From contig OX359250.1 of assembly GCA_947179485.1 (NCBI GenBank), positions 38,222,783-38,286,782 on the forward strand: a DNA stretch of 64,000 nucleotides, in the 5' to 3' direction. The first letter of the stretch is position 1; every line of letters begins with the position of its first letter. The stretch is from Allacma fusca (lineage: Eukaryota; Arthropoda; Collembola; Symphypleona; Sminthuridae). The notes below the pieces were generated by a model, which was not told the DNA's origin, ran no database searches, and worked only from the letters and a program-made list of their open reading frames with translations. A program made the position numbers and the translations under genes. Below, one piece after another: positions 26,297 to 38,329 of this stretch.

Positions 26297-27625
26297 TTAC
26301 GAAGCACCCATATCTTCATAATTACTTTTGTTGTAAAATGGGAAGTCGCAAAGGATAGATTGCTTCATAAATGAAGGAAGAGCCCGATACAACGAAGTTG
26401 GAAGTGGAACCAGTGGAGATACACTATCTTTGTACTCTTGGTAGCTCGGGTTCCTTTGAAAATAGAAACAAACAATATAAGTATATAACAACATTAATCA
26501 CCATTAATACTAACTGCAGGAATAACCAAGTATGAAATATGAGTGCTTACAAAACTAATATTTAAAAATAAACTCACGTCGAATATCTTTCATTAGCCAT
26601 TTTTTCCAACAAGGGTAGACCGGACAGAAACAACAAAATTGCCATTGTAAACAGTGGAGATAGAAGGGATGCCCACTCCGCATCCTTGTACACAGATATT
26701 CCGACAGTGAATATTCCCCACCAAAGCAAAATTTCTCCAAAATAGTTAGGATGACGCGATACACTCCACAACCCTGAATTATTGTAAAATACCGTACTGA
26801 ATTTAATTAATATTTACGCGTGATTATAATAAAAACATAAAAACTAATAACAAAGGATTTACTCAACAAAAATGTGTATAGACTGAAGATCACTTCTAAT
26901 ATTCCAACCATAAGATATATAACACATTGTTATACATAACATTACAATGATCAAGAAATCATTTTTTACCTGCATCACACCATTGTCCACGATTGGCAGG
27001 ATTTTCTTTAAAGAAAAACTTCTGAAAATCTGCTACAGTCTCACAAAGAAAACCAACGAGAAATAAAATTGCACCAGTAATATCCCACCCCGAAGGGAAT
27101 GAGCTGCTTTGCGAAATTAGCCGGGAGGAATTCACAAAAATGACGGGCAAGCTTACAGTGAACACCCATAACATTTGAAATATCCAAAAAACCAAAAATT
27201 GCAGAAAATTGTCTCTCTTTCCATCAAATCGGTCATCCTTTCCTAGAACAGAATCAACAACATAATTTGAAACATATCAATACTATAAACATGATTTTTC
27301 ATTCGTTTTCTCGTACACAATAGGGACTTTCAGATCCTGATACTATCCAATTAGACGTACCTAATTTGAGAACTCGGAAGAGAAGAAAACCCGAAATTCG
27401 AAAAGCCCAAACTGTAACAAGTACTGTAACGAGAATTTGCCTTGGTTCATATGTCCCAGCTAAAAATAAAGTAAGCAAGGCCAACACAGCAAAGTTCGTT
27501 CCTCCAGCAAAATCTGTCACTTTATCGAATTTGAATGTGGCTGCTATTGCAAAGAAAAATAGCTGTATACTGACTGTGACGATGGCACAGGTCAACAAAT
27601 TGTCTTGGTCCACGAGGTAAACCAT
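26297..27625 (-). CDS. DUF1295 family membrane enzyme (steroid 5-alpha-reductase-like), 296 aa
   Basis: Four exons, 27625-27361, 27242-26970, 26773-26578 and 26453-26297, join in frame (phases 1, 1, 2) through GT-AG introns and give 296 codons plus stop. The protein is very hydrophobic with 6-7 likely membrane helices. Family marks are FKFDKVTDFAGGTNF near residue 28, WAFRISGFLLFR, the signature WSVSRHPNYFGE at 182-193, and a C-terminal EYKDSVSPLVPLP. DUF1295 proteins are related to the C-terminal domain of 3-oxo-5-alpha-steroid 4-dehydrogenases; the substrate of the invertebrate members is not known to me. I chose the Met before VYLVDQDN because it matches the usual family start. The frame stays open upstream through another hydrophobic segment, so an extra N-terminal helix is possible. 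A GTATGA donor near 27799 suggests a non-coding 5' exon. Confidence 0.9.
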
Positions 27626-29358
27626 GATTGTACTACAGAAGAATAAAAATCCAGTCACAATGCAAAAGTTACACCAAACTCCGACACGAAATACCACTTC
27701 GAAATACCTTGCCACAGCCTTTAAAAAAAGCCCACCCTCACCCAAACAGCAATAAGTTTCAACAGTAATCCACCAAGCTTTATGAGTTTTTCTTCATACC
27801 TTATATGCTTGGATCTTCTTCTAGTTTGCGTCACTCAACATCCACCGGTGTGAAATCCTTATCTGTTGTTGACAAGAGAAATTAAATGTTGTATAACAGA
27901 TAACAAAAATAAATTACATAAAACACGACCACACTACTCAGAGGGTCCCAAATTAACCTCCTACACCAGAAGCAGACTCTGAGCCAGGACTATCGTATCG
28001 GTGTCATTCACACTATAGTTATCAAAACAATAAAGGGATATGATGGATCTTCAACAAAGAACAAAAATTATATAACCTTCATGCAATCCTTTTTATAACA
28101 TCCACTCAAGATATTACTTGCTTACATAACAGCGGACACGCTAATCCACCCTTACACCAAATTACATATATATCCTAGACTACAATCCCTGATAAACGTT
28201 CAGGATGGACAAAAACATTAAACTCGCCCTTTGTGATCATCCCAAAACTGAAGAGCTCACAAAACTTACCTATAATTCCAAAGTATTAGCAGTAAACCCT
28301 TTAAACTGGCCGCTCGATTATAATGGCCCGCTCAAATTAGTCCATATGAGACTTCCCCTACAGATTTAACCAAAGTATAAATTACACTGTAACTATCAAG
28401 TTTGGCACATAATCGTCAAGGCCACTGTCCGTAGAAATTAAATTCTGGAGTTCCTCAAGGTCCCTCAAAACATTGTCACTGCATTCAAATACGATTATCA
28501 TACACACGTGAATTGAAACTGGCAACGTAAACAGAACACTGCATGTAAAAAAAATACATTGACAATGAGAGCGTAATAATTATTTCTAAATAAATTATTA
28601 TAATTACTACTTACATATGTACATACAACGAACTCCAAACAGATATAGAATAATGTTGGATTTGTTGGGATGGAATTTGAGAGAGCAACTTACGAACTTA
28701 AATATCTGTATAACGATGGTCCGGCTTTAAGAGAATCTGTATTTTAAATACACGCCTTTAAATGTGAGCACTTACTAAATATTTAATTATTACTTTTGTA
28801 ATTTGTATAAGTATAGTTAAACACAAGTATCATTAGAATTAACTATTCAACAATAATTATTATTTAATTATAGCACTTACGACATTTCTCGACACTGACC
28901 TTCCCACATAAAGCTAGTGTCAGCGTAAATTTTTTTTATTGATTGACAAATATGAATGATGTCATATTACGCAACTTCCGCTAAATAGCTATATAGCTGT
29001 AGAACTAATAACATTACGTAATTCCATAAACGGCACATGGAAATGTAATAAGACTCGTTCACCCGCTCAAATAGAAATCCCAAGGAATTCGTGCTCAACG
29101 CATTTTAATGACAGCATTCTATTTGCTGTCTCATCACACAGCCTATATACAGTGGCTATTAAGTGTTAAATTCGGTTCGTTAAGAGCTTGTAGTACTTTG
29201 TAAACGCTGATATGTTCTTCAAAAGATTTTGTAAAAAATACGTTGTCTATAGGATGACTATTTCTAAGGATTTATATCATAAGCATATAGTATATAATTA
29301 CATATATTATCATTGTTGGTGATAATGATGCAACTGATAAGCCAACCCATGATCTCCT
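27626..29358. other. Leader region of the DUF1295 gene and intergenic DNA
   Basis: The proximal part probably contains a non-coding first exon ending at AAG before a GTATGA donor (minus strand, about 27799). The rest is AT-rich without supportable genes. Confidence 0.45.
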
Positions 29359-29366
29359 GCCAAGAC
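29359..29366. repeat. Left 8-bp target duplication GCCAAGAC
   Basis: Identical to 30163-30170 on the other side of the hAT-type element. Confidence 0.93.
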
Positions 29367-30162
29367 TAGTGGTCGGACCAATTCAGTTTAAATTGCAATT
29401 TTACAATTCAATTCAATTCAGTTCAATTCAATCCAGGGATTTTTCAATTCAATTCGACCGTTTACTGAATCGAATAATTCAATTCACCTGTTGAATCGAA
29501 TTGAATTGTATTCTTTGAATTCCAATTCAAAACAATTTCAGGCTGAATCAAAACCGATATTGTAAGGATAAGTTTAGCGCCATCTTTGTGTCAATATAAC
29601 CAGCATTAAAACGTGTTAATATTTTTAGAGTGGCGTCAGCCCCCTTATAAGAAAGTGTTGTCCGTCGATGCTTGAGACTGTTTTCCTCCAAACAAATTTT
29701 GTTCGCACTTTTTGTGAATATTCTTTAGGCCACTCTCTTGGAGTTCTTTATTAGTTGAAATCGTAATGCGTGTTCGTACGTAAAAAAAAATAAAAACGAC
29801 AAACTGCCCCACCGATTTCAATGGAATTTTTGTACACTTACCAGTCAGTACTGCTAGCCTAATTTTTTCAAAAATTATCAAAATTTTATTTTTTGAAAAT
29901 TTTGCATTTTTTTAAATGAGCTTAACATAATACTATAAAAAGGGTAAGGAGAGATGGCCTTAGCTGACGTGCCACCTTTGCAGTATGCAAATATGCCTGG
30001 CGAACCAAATGGTTTACAATTCAGTTCAGTTCATATAGTGAACTGAATTGAATTGAATTGTTTTTTACTGAACCGAATTGAAACCCAAATTTTAATCCAG
30101 TTCAGTGTTCGAACTGGATTGAATTGTAAATTTTGAATTGAATTGAATTGTTCCGACCACTA
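29367..30162. mobile_element. hAT-type non-autonomous element 1 (796 bp, TTCAATT subterminal repeats)
   Basis: The ends are inverted repeats, TAGTGGTCGGACCAATTCAG on the left and TAGTGGTCGGAACAATTCAA read inward from the right. Perfect 8-bp target duplications flank it. The length of the duplication and the TAGTG start are typical of hAT transposons. The outer 150 bp on each side are packed with AATTCAATTC and GAATTGAATT units facing each other, as expected for subterminal transposase-binding sites. The middle has no transposase-like frame, so the element must depend on a partner elsewhere. Confidence 0.93.
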
Positions 30163-30170
30163 GCCAAGAC
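30163..30170. repeat. Right 8-bp target duplication GCCAAGAC
   Basis: Identical to 29359-29366. Confidence 0.93.
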
Positions 30171-30405
30171 CCTCCAGCCAATCTGGATGACTTACAAGGT
30201 TCTGATGATCAGGTCAGCAGACAATCTGCTGCAAATAATACTGAACTGAAACCAAATAGTTCCATGTCAGGTCCTGTGGTAGAAATGATATTGTCCAATC
30301 CAATGCGCATTCTGAACCAGAAGGCAGACGCTGGGACACTTCCGTTCTTACGACAGGGACTGACTATAACCGGTAGTGTAAAACTCGGATTTAAATAGCC
30401 AATCG
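30171..30405 (+). pseudogene. Coding-like fragment next to hAT element 1
   Basis: From the right target duplication to TAG 30397-30399 one plus frame stays open for about 75 codons with protein-like composition (DDQVSRQSAANN, PVVEMILSNPMRILNQ, TLPFLRQGL). The hAT-type element seems to have entered this coding-like stretch at its 5' side. I recognise no domain. It may be an exon remnant of the FLYWCH-like fragment just downstream, but no phase-matching splice pair links the two, so this may be a dead copy. Confidence 0.3.
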
Positions 30406-30639
30406 TAGCGATACAATCGTGTGAAAGAAGTGTCACAAATCAATTAGGCAGCGCTGCCGACAGGGACGAAAATGCTCCAGAAATTCGGAAGATCTTTTCA
30501 GGGAGAGCGCTAGCCCCTTTTCTAAAACATTCTGTCTTCGGCTATATCTATAGTTTTTCGGCTTAGGGGCTGAGACAAATTCTGAAAAAACTGAAAACTG
30601 ATTTGCTAAGATAGATAAGAGGTTTGAAAATTTTTCACA

Positions 30640-30806
30640 GTGCCCCTTATGTAGGCCAGGGTGGTGGAAAATCGTTTCTTGGCATCCCATACAATGGATA
30701 CTCGTACAGTAAATGCTTGTATCATCGCTCTGTTGGTCTATCCTGCAGTTATTTTCGAAAAAATGACTTAAACTGCTTTAAAAATCCCAATGATATCTTT
30801 AGATAG
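30640..30806 (+). pseudogene. FLYWCH-like zinc-finger exon or remnant
   Basis: After a TTTTTCACAG acceptor-like tract (about 30639) a frame runs to TAG at 30804-30806. It has the spacing of a FLYWCH finger: GGGKSFLGIPYNGYSYSK, then about 14 residues, a Cys before SYFRKNDLN and a second Cys. The Trp that names the domain is replaced (VGLSC where YWRC is expected) and the final His is not obvious. FLYWCH fingers occur in chromatin proteins and in MULE-type transposases. A single isolated and altered finger with no matching upstream exon suggests decay. Confidence 0.4.
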
Positions 30807-33775
30807 TAATTTTTACATACTGGAATAAATTTAGCAAAAAAATGTAGCAAGCCTACTATTTTGTAGCCTTGTGGAACTGGCAGCTTTAATTGTGCACCAT
30901 TCCCAAACCTATTAGCCCAAGTTCCGTATAGTATATCCGTAGCTCCCACTTTTACTCTGCAGGCGGAAAGCAAAAATCCTAGTTTCTAGGAAGTTTTAGC
31001 GCAGCACCATATGTGTTAGTCAATTTATGATTGGCATAGCTTTATAATAAAATTATTCAGGTACTTATGTACATAACGGAAATCGTCATTAGGATAAAAG
31101 TACCCCGTATATAAAAAAAACTTAACGCTAAAACTTAAGCTGCACTGTATTTACAAATGATAACTGCATTTCCAGGGTTTATGAGGCTAATTGGAGGTAA
31201 TAGATACAAATAGCAGTGCTCAAAGAAAATAACAAATTATTATTCATAAATAGTTACAGCACAGTCATAGATTTGTCGAGATTATGTGATCTGCAAACCC
31301 ATGAAACGAACTCACTCGTTTCATAGTTCTTCATGTAACACGTACTTCTTAAACGTATATACATACATAGAACAATCGTATTGATTTTTTAATAATCTTG
31401 ATGCTTTTCCAACTATACTAAAGGTTGTGGAGGAATACTTTTTATGTATAGGTAATTAAATCGCGATTTTCTTGTAATAAAAATGATTAAAAAATATATC
31501 CGGATTGCACGACGCTTGATGCTATTCAATACTTTTGTGAGCTGGCAATTGTACTAAAGTACGTATACAGTACATTACTGAACATTGAATAGTAATTAGT
31601 AATTACAAGCACAGGTCATGTTATAACTGATGTTACGTACGCTTACACATAATTAAGCGAGAACAAAATACGCATTATACGGACGTGCCTTACAATAAAG
31701 GTTGCTCAACAGCCGACAGTTACTTAAGTGCTTGAACGACTAAAAGTTACGTTTTTATTCTGCAACTTTTACAGAACTCGGAATCAGAAACAAGTTGAAG
31801 TCCCAATACCTAAAGTAACAAGTGCTTAGTTATGTAGTAAGCATGGCAAAACACCGAGTCTACATTACCCCGTATGTATGTATTTTGCCTGATGAGCAAG
31901 GAGTTCCTGCATATCCTCTCTACTATATGTATCTAATTCTATAATGAACACGAGCCCTGGCTATATAAGTAAGTACTTCCATAAGTACGTCTGGATACAA
32001 AATTGAAAAAAAATTTATGGCAGGAATTTGAATACTTGTAGGTACTTAGGTATAAATGATCTCTTATAGAAACAAGCAATATTCAATATGTAAAAAAATA
32101 TTATTCTCCACACAGGATTTGTCGATACATTTATGTTACCTTAGCATTTAATATTTAGGGTGACTGTTAAATCAATGTCATCAATACTTTTGAAGGAATG
32201 TTTTCCTCAACATTCCTGTACTACATTCCGCCAGTGCTTCTGCTTCCGCTTCCATTCAATCCATACTACGGTGATTTCTTCGGTTCAATACGGTGCTTTC
32301 TCCTATAATAAAATTTATTTAAAAAACAAAAAACTTTCTTGGTGCTTAGGTCTGTATGACCGCTATACAAATTATTGTGCTGAAAAGTATTTAACTTTCA
32401 AGGCTACGTTTTCAGATTTCCGTTGGTATGCATACTGAACATGTAGAAATCCAAAAGAATCTTGTCGCGGACAATAATATTATTTAGGAGTTCCATGACT
32501 TCCGGTTCCGATTCTGAACCTGCACAAAAGGAAGTGTAGAAACAAACACTAAGTTGTCCGTAAAGAGCTTTAACTGTTTATGTAGGTAATCATTGAGTGA
32601 ACTATAATATATGTTACACGATCCAGATACCGGATTTTATTGTTTGTGAGACATGGTGAGTGAAATAAAAATAATAGTAATACATAATATTATTACTGAG
32701 TCTGCGACAAGATGCTTTGACATTTCTGCATGAACATCCATTGGTTGTCATATTTGGATGTACTTATAATTTTTTTCAATTCTGACTGCATGTTCTTTTG
32801 AATATTAGAAATTTTGAATATTGTTTTTACCATATAATGGTCAAAAGCGTACAGGGATTGCACGAAATTTCGGTACAGTTTAGGAATGTATGTGCATTAA
32901 TACGATGATTTACTTTTATTTTTCCAAATATGTAAAGCGGTCTTGCTGTCAGAATTTCAAAAACTGGTTTCGAACAATATACATGACTCCCTCGAAAAAG
33001 CAACAATAACTTTTGGGTTTCTTTGTCATGTGTCGTTCGTTCAAAGCTCACTCACTCAAAATTTTAGCGTGATAATCAAAATATAAATTTTTTGGTCAAA
33101 TTGTCAATATTACTCAAATTCATGTTGACCAGGATTCCAAATTTAGAAAATACCGATTTGGACCGGGAGTAATCGCGAATTTTTAAAAATTAAAATAACT
33201 TTTAACTGGGAAACCGCATCTCGGTCTTTAGTACCTCATTTGAAAGATATTAAACGAATCTATAAGACCAATAGTAAATTTCAAAATCCCATCAAAGTTT
33301 TGTGGGATATTGAAAAAAAACTATTTTAAAAAGAAGTAAATAAGTACACGTTATTATTCAGACCTAATTTAGACAAGTAAAAAAATTCTCAACTCAGAAA
33401 AAAAAGATCATCGTGAAAAGAAAAGTAATTTAGTGAGGCAAATACTTTTTACCACTCGTCGAGCCGAGATGGTGGAATTGTGTTAGTACTGAGAAAATCC
33501 AGAAATAGAATGTTGCGTAAAATCTTATTTTTTTCTGATTTCTTTTGTGAAAGTTTCTGCGCCTAGCTGCGTATTAAGCAATTTGTACAAAGATTTTATA
33601 ATTAATAAAATGTGTATATACCTTGCTTTGAAATTAGCAAGCTATGGTTAAATGTTACATATTTAAACACAAGTTTTAATTTGAACCCTGCAGCTACCTG
33701 CGTTATTTGTGTTTACTTTTATTTTCGTTTCAAAACAGTTAAGGGCCGCCACCCTTTTTGAAAATTAAATAGAAA
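30807..33775. other. Intergenic, AT-rich, one dispersed-repeat copy
   Basis: No gene supported. Contains one copy (33216-33255) of a diverged motif around CTCATTTGAAAGATATTAAA that recurs twice more in the window. Confidence 0.5.
33216..33255 (+). repeat. Dispersed repeat core, copy 1
   Basis: Core CTCATTTGAAAGATATTAAA preceded by CATCTCGGT. Similar cores occur at 39149-39188 (+) and 53900-53938 (-). Full repeat borders were not found. Confidence 0.5.
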
Positions 33776-36700
33776 ATGGAAGCAGTAGTGAAAAAGCAGG
33801 AGCATCACGAAATCTTCCGATCCGTAATGAATGAAATCGCTGACAATCTACAACGAAATTATGACATAGTCATCAGCGACTCTTTTATTATTGCAATGGT
33901 AAGTTGGCGTAATGAATGTAACGCTACTTCTCACACAGTTTACGTTACCATTTAGAATTTTCCCTGAGGCTTTTACTGGTTCCTACCTAATTTTTTTCAA
34001 ACGTTTAGGTAAAGCTTGTCACTCTCAACCCTGAGAACAGATTTATCCTGAAGCAACCCGCGATAAAGGAAGAAATGACCAGGTTGAGGAAAGCCACTGT
34101 TGAGTTCATTGTTGGAATGACGCCGATCCAAAGGAACATTATCCGCATGCAGCTCCATTACAGGAGTAACCATTTTGCCAGGGGTATGTGGTATCATGTC
34201 CAATAATAATAATTTTTCCCGTAGATAAAATTCGACCTTATAGACCTCTTCAGGCATCCTTTACTATATGTTATATATTGTATATAAGGCAATATCTGTG
34301 ATCTACATTATGTCGCAAGAGTAAGCTCCATTTTTTACTTCGATGCTAAGAAATGTTTTTATGTAAAAAAATTCAGAGGAACTCATCCAAGCTCATCAAA
34401 CGGAATTGGATAATACTATCAATTACTTGATGCAAGATCTGATAGAGACTGTTCCAAAGCACTACAAGGAGGCTGAACTTTACTACAAGAAACTTGTGGC
34501 AACCATCATCGGGAAGTTGGACATGGGAAATGCTGTAGATAACCAAGTGGTTAAAGCGACTGAAGGTTCAATTTTGCCGTAAAATATTTTCCAGATTACT
34601 TTTATATTTTTTGGCAAATTTGGAATTAAAAAAATGCAATAAAAGTATATTTTTTACAGCGGCCCTCGAAAGTATATTTCCCCAGGAAGAACTCACCATG
34701 TTTCATAGTATGACGCCAGCTGAACGTGAGCATGAAATACGACAACTCGTTCTGATGACTGGAGGTATTCGGCTTTATAATCGCGAATCCCAGCCCGGAA
34801 TTCATGATGCCGGGATTGAAGATGGTGAGTTTATTGGGTGGGGGGAGGGGAGGTAACTAATATTATAAATAATCAAAATGTAATGGAATTGTAAAGACTG
34901 ACCCAAATTTAAAACACTCCTCAGTACTAACAATTCTGCCGGATAAAATCTACCAATGTGCAACGATTCTGTCAGAACTTCGGGAAAAAAATATACAGCG
35001 CCTCATTCGATACACAGTCCTGGCTCAACCATACTTTATGTCTGATTCTTCGAAAGGCGGCCGGCGAAACATAACCCGGGATATGCTACTGACGAGGCAG
35101 GGTCTTGTAATGATTCATCAACTTCTCGTTTACATCAAGTAACGTCTAATATATTGCAAAATATCTTTCCTATTTTAAGCGCTTCTATTCAGAAGTTCAA
35201 TTATACTGCAATGTCCTACCAATTAGGGAACTTTCGGATGAGCTAACGTCGGAGGACGAGATTTGCGACAGGCACACCAAAGAATACAATAAATACCTGA
35301 AAAACATTAAGGAATCTATTCGGGATCAATCAGTAGTACCAACTTTTGTGGTTTACGTAAGATGGATATAAAATATTACGGGGATCTATTTGTTCTTTTT
35401 ACAAGCAATGACCAGGTTTTACATTGAAGGAATACATATGAATTTGTAGCCTAAATTCCTTGCTCTGGCGGTCTGTTGGAAGAAGCTCCAGAACTGTTTG
35501 GTTTTTATGGACAGTCTTTCCGAGCTAATTAAAGCGTTGGTAGAAATCAGTGAGGTGGATCTGGTACAACTGGATTCTTTAGTTGAGAAAATGGGTAGCC
35601 CCATGAGGATACCAGACGAAAGTACGTTTTTTGAATTCCCACGTGACGAAGTTTCCGAAAGTACCTTTGCGCTGGCGACCAAGTCCGACTTTTTACCAGA
35701 TATGGATCCTTTGTCGATGATGGTGCGTCCATGTTGCTTCCAGCTGTTACTACCATTTTGACGCAAAAACTTTTTTAATTTTTAATTATTTGAAAATACT
35801 AGGATATATAATTATGTATGTATATACTTAAACTCTCACTAAAAACATTTTAAATCGTAGTACTCTGGATTTTGCGTATGGTCTCTGGTCAAAGGCGTCG
35901 GGCTGGTGCTCCTGGCAAATCCAAATTTGGGGGTTTTTTCTTGGCGGGAAAAAACCTTTCTGTTAGCCACCGTTGAAGCTGCCGAAGAATTTCGACGTGA
36001 CCCGGATCTGTGAGAACAGCTATGTGTATTTACAGTGTACTCTCTCTCTATCAGAGATCCAAGTGTAAGAACATTTTGATAAAGTAACAAAAATATTTTG
36101 GCACTGTCCCGTTTACAACAATAAAATTTTACTCCTAACAAAATAATTATTGGTTATAGAAATATCGTCATTGAGGAGGCAAAAAGGTTTACATGCACAC
36201 ATTTTTTTTTGTACAGCACTTACACCATTTTGTCTCTTCAGCGATGATATGTCAAATGCTCTTTCTAAGGCGTTTGGATGGTGAGAGAGTGCACTGTTTC
36301 AGAGTAATAACTTAATAATCCAGCATTTTCTAGAAGTATCGATTTGCTGTACCAGGTTTATTCTACAATCCATCATGATTGTGCGACGTTGGCCTGAATT
36401 GATTTTTCTTCTGAAAATGGAGAACCAAGTTTTTAACCCGGACACACCGACTTAGTACGTGTAAAATGCACTAAATGGAATTCTGAATATTCCTAAAATA
36501 TATTGATGCATGCCAGTTAAGAAAGGAATTTTCTTCAACAGCTATGATGATGGTGTAGAAACCTCCATAACAGCTAGGGTAAATCAGGATTCCGGGGTCC
36601 AAACGGAGGTACATCCAGTAGAGTCCAACGTTGTGCCCGGCTACACCTGGAATGAATGGGAATACCGTCGACGGGCCGTTCTGTTGGTAATTAAAATATA

Positions 36701-37050
36701 AAAATACTACAGAAATCTAATCTAACAGGTTAACATCCCACGTTCTCACGTTTCCATTAATGAATTTCCAGGCAAAACTGTACAAGTGTGTTACACATTC
36801 TACCCAAACCTACAAACTTGCTCTGAAGAAGTACGTCCCGACTCAAACCTACCCTAAAAAGAACACCAAAATGCAAACGAAGCACGATGTTGCATCGGAA
36901 ATCCCCATGAGTCAGTTTTATTTCTGGGGTCTTCGTGGCTGTCATCCTCATCCTCCTCATATTGTGGAACTTAGTAGAGATGCCCCTCTTGGACTACGGT
37001 GTTTTGCTCCAACAGAGAAACCGCCCAAGAAAATGCCCCACTGCATGTAA
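33776..37050 (+). CDS. CFAP206: Cilia- and flagella-associated protein 206, 646 aa
   Basis: Eleven exons: 33776-33898, 34009-34183, 34377-34565, 34660-34824, 34925-35138, 35227-35356, 35450-35722, 35861-36009, 36356-36454, 36542-36686, 36772-37050. All junctions keep the frame and the total is 646 codons plus stop, close to vertebrate CFAP206 (about 620). Family marks are GIRLYNRESQPGIHDAGIED in exon 4, YSGFCVWSLVKGVGLVLLAN with NPNLGVFSWREK in exon 8, RRWPELIFLLKMENQ in exon 9, and YTWNEWEYRRRAVLLAKLYK across exons 10-11 with HSTQT after it. CFAP206 acts in the axoneme of motile cilia at the base of radial spokes. The donor after exon 3 (GTTCAA) is weak but is the only one that keeps frame. 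Intron 8 holds a small palindromic element. Expression in sperm or other ciliated cells is expected from the family. Confidence 0.93.
36162..36250. mobile_element. Palindromic mini-element, copy 1 (in CFAP206 intron 8)
   Basis: An 89-bp near-palindrome: the left arm begins ATATCGTCATTGAGGAGGCA, and the right arm read in reverse begins ATATCATCGCTGAAGAGACA. The arms could pair over about 27 bases around a small loop. Related copies are at 42969-43051 and 44272-44354. Confidence 0.8.
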
Positions 37051-37164
37051 AACGTTGTTTGTGTTTTATTTGTAAAAAACACTCCAGAGGGCAGAGAGTG
37101 TCAGTTTACTAGACGGTGGGTCAATTTTCTGCTGACCAAAGTAAACTTTTGAAAGATTAACTGT

Positions 37165-37170
37165 AATAAA
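37165..37170 (+). terminator. Likely polyadenylation signal of CFAP206
   Basis: AATAAA 115 bases after the stop codon. Confidence 0.5.
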
Positions 37171-38329
37171 AACTAAGAATGTTTCATTGTCAGTGTGACC
37201 GTCAGTGCCGATGTTTCATGAACCTTAGATATATTCTTGAGCCATTCCCTACACAGACATACAAAAAAACAATACTATTATTTGAAGTTTTGCATATACT
37301 TAGTTTCCTGATTTCTGGCTGGAATTTTAACTTTACCTAACCTACGTTAGGACCTACGTTAAGACGTACGTTCAGACGTTCTGAGCCATTTTTAACTTAA
37401 GAAAGCCAGGTTTTGTGTTAGTCCTAGTGTAAAATTGGGGATAACGTTACATTTTATTTGGTTATTTTTCACTTGAGATTAAAAGAATGACCTCGTCAGT
37501 AAAATGAGCATACATTCGTAATTGGTAAAAGGAATTTCTGGTGAAAATGTATTGATTGGCCAGGATGTGGTATTGGTATTAACGGACAGACAGGCAGACA
37601 TCTTGACATCCAAAGTAGGAGCTTTCGAATCGAAAGTTTCGATTCGCCCCCAATAAACGTATGAAGTTATGCACATATAAATGCAGCGCCGCAGGGTTGC
37701 CACTGTTGCCAGATCGATTAGCATTTCTTTGCTCGTCTTTGGAGTTCGTGGGATTGGTTTAGCAAATTCTCATTCATATGTTTGCACGTACGACTCTATC
37801 CTTCAATAGTTCCATGGTTGTGTTGTGAATTGGCAGATTCGCGTGATTCCAGAACGGAACGGTGGTCATCGTAAGTGCTGGTAATTTTGGTCAACATCAC
37901 AGGTGAATAATTTTATTTTTAATAAGGTAATTATCTAATAATTGTAATGGAGATCGCATTTGTGATAGCTCGCCGACTTTTCCGTGAAATCATTATTTTA
38001 AATAGGAACTTGGCGATTGGTTTCTCAGTCGGTGCAAAATTGGTGAGATTTATTAAAGCGGTATAACATGTAAGATTTTACTGAAAATCATTCTCCATAT
38101 GTACGGATAGTTGTTGTTGTTATATGCAAGTTTCAGTCGAAAAATAAGTTTCTTTTGTCATATATACCTGATGTAATGGAGTTTATTGTGTACTGAATGT
38201 TAGTAATTAAACGGACTTACGTAGAACGCGGTTTCAGGCATATTCTAGGTATTTATACTATTAAATACTAAAAAAATATTTATATATTTTGCAAATAATT
38301 ATAACTAATATAAGATTTTCTTTTTCAGG
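37171..38329. other. Intergenic and 5' non-coding exon of the orphan gene
   Basis: A CATC|GTAAGT donor ends a likely non-coding exon at 37870, and the next exon begins after TTTTTCAG at 38328. Nothing else is recognised in this stretch. Confidence 0.4.
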
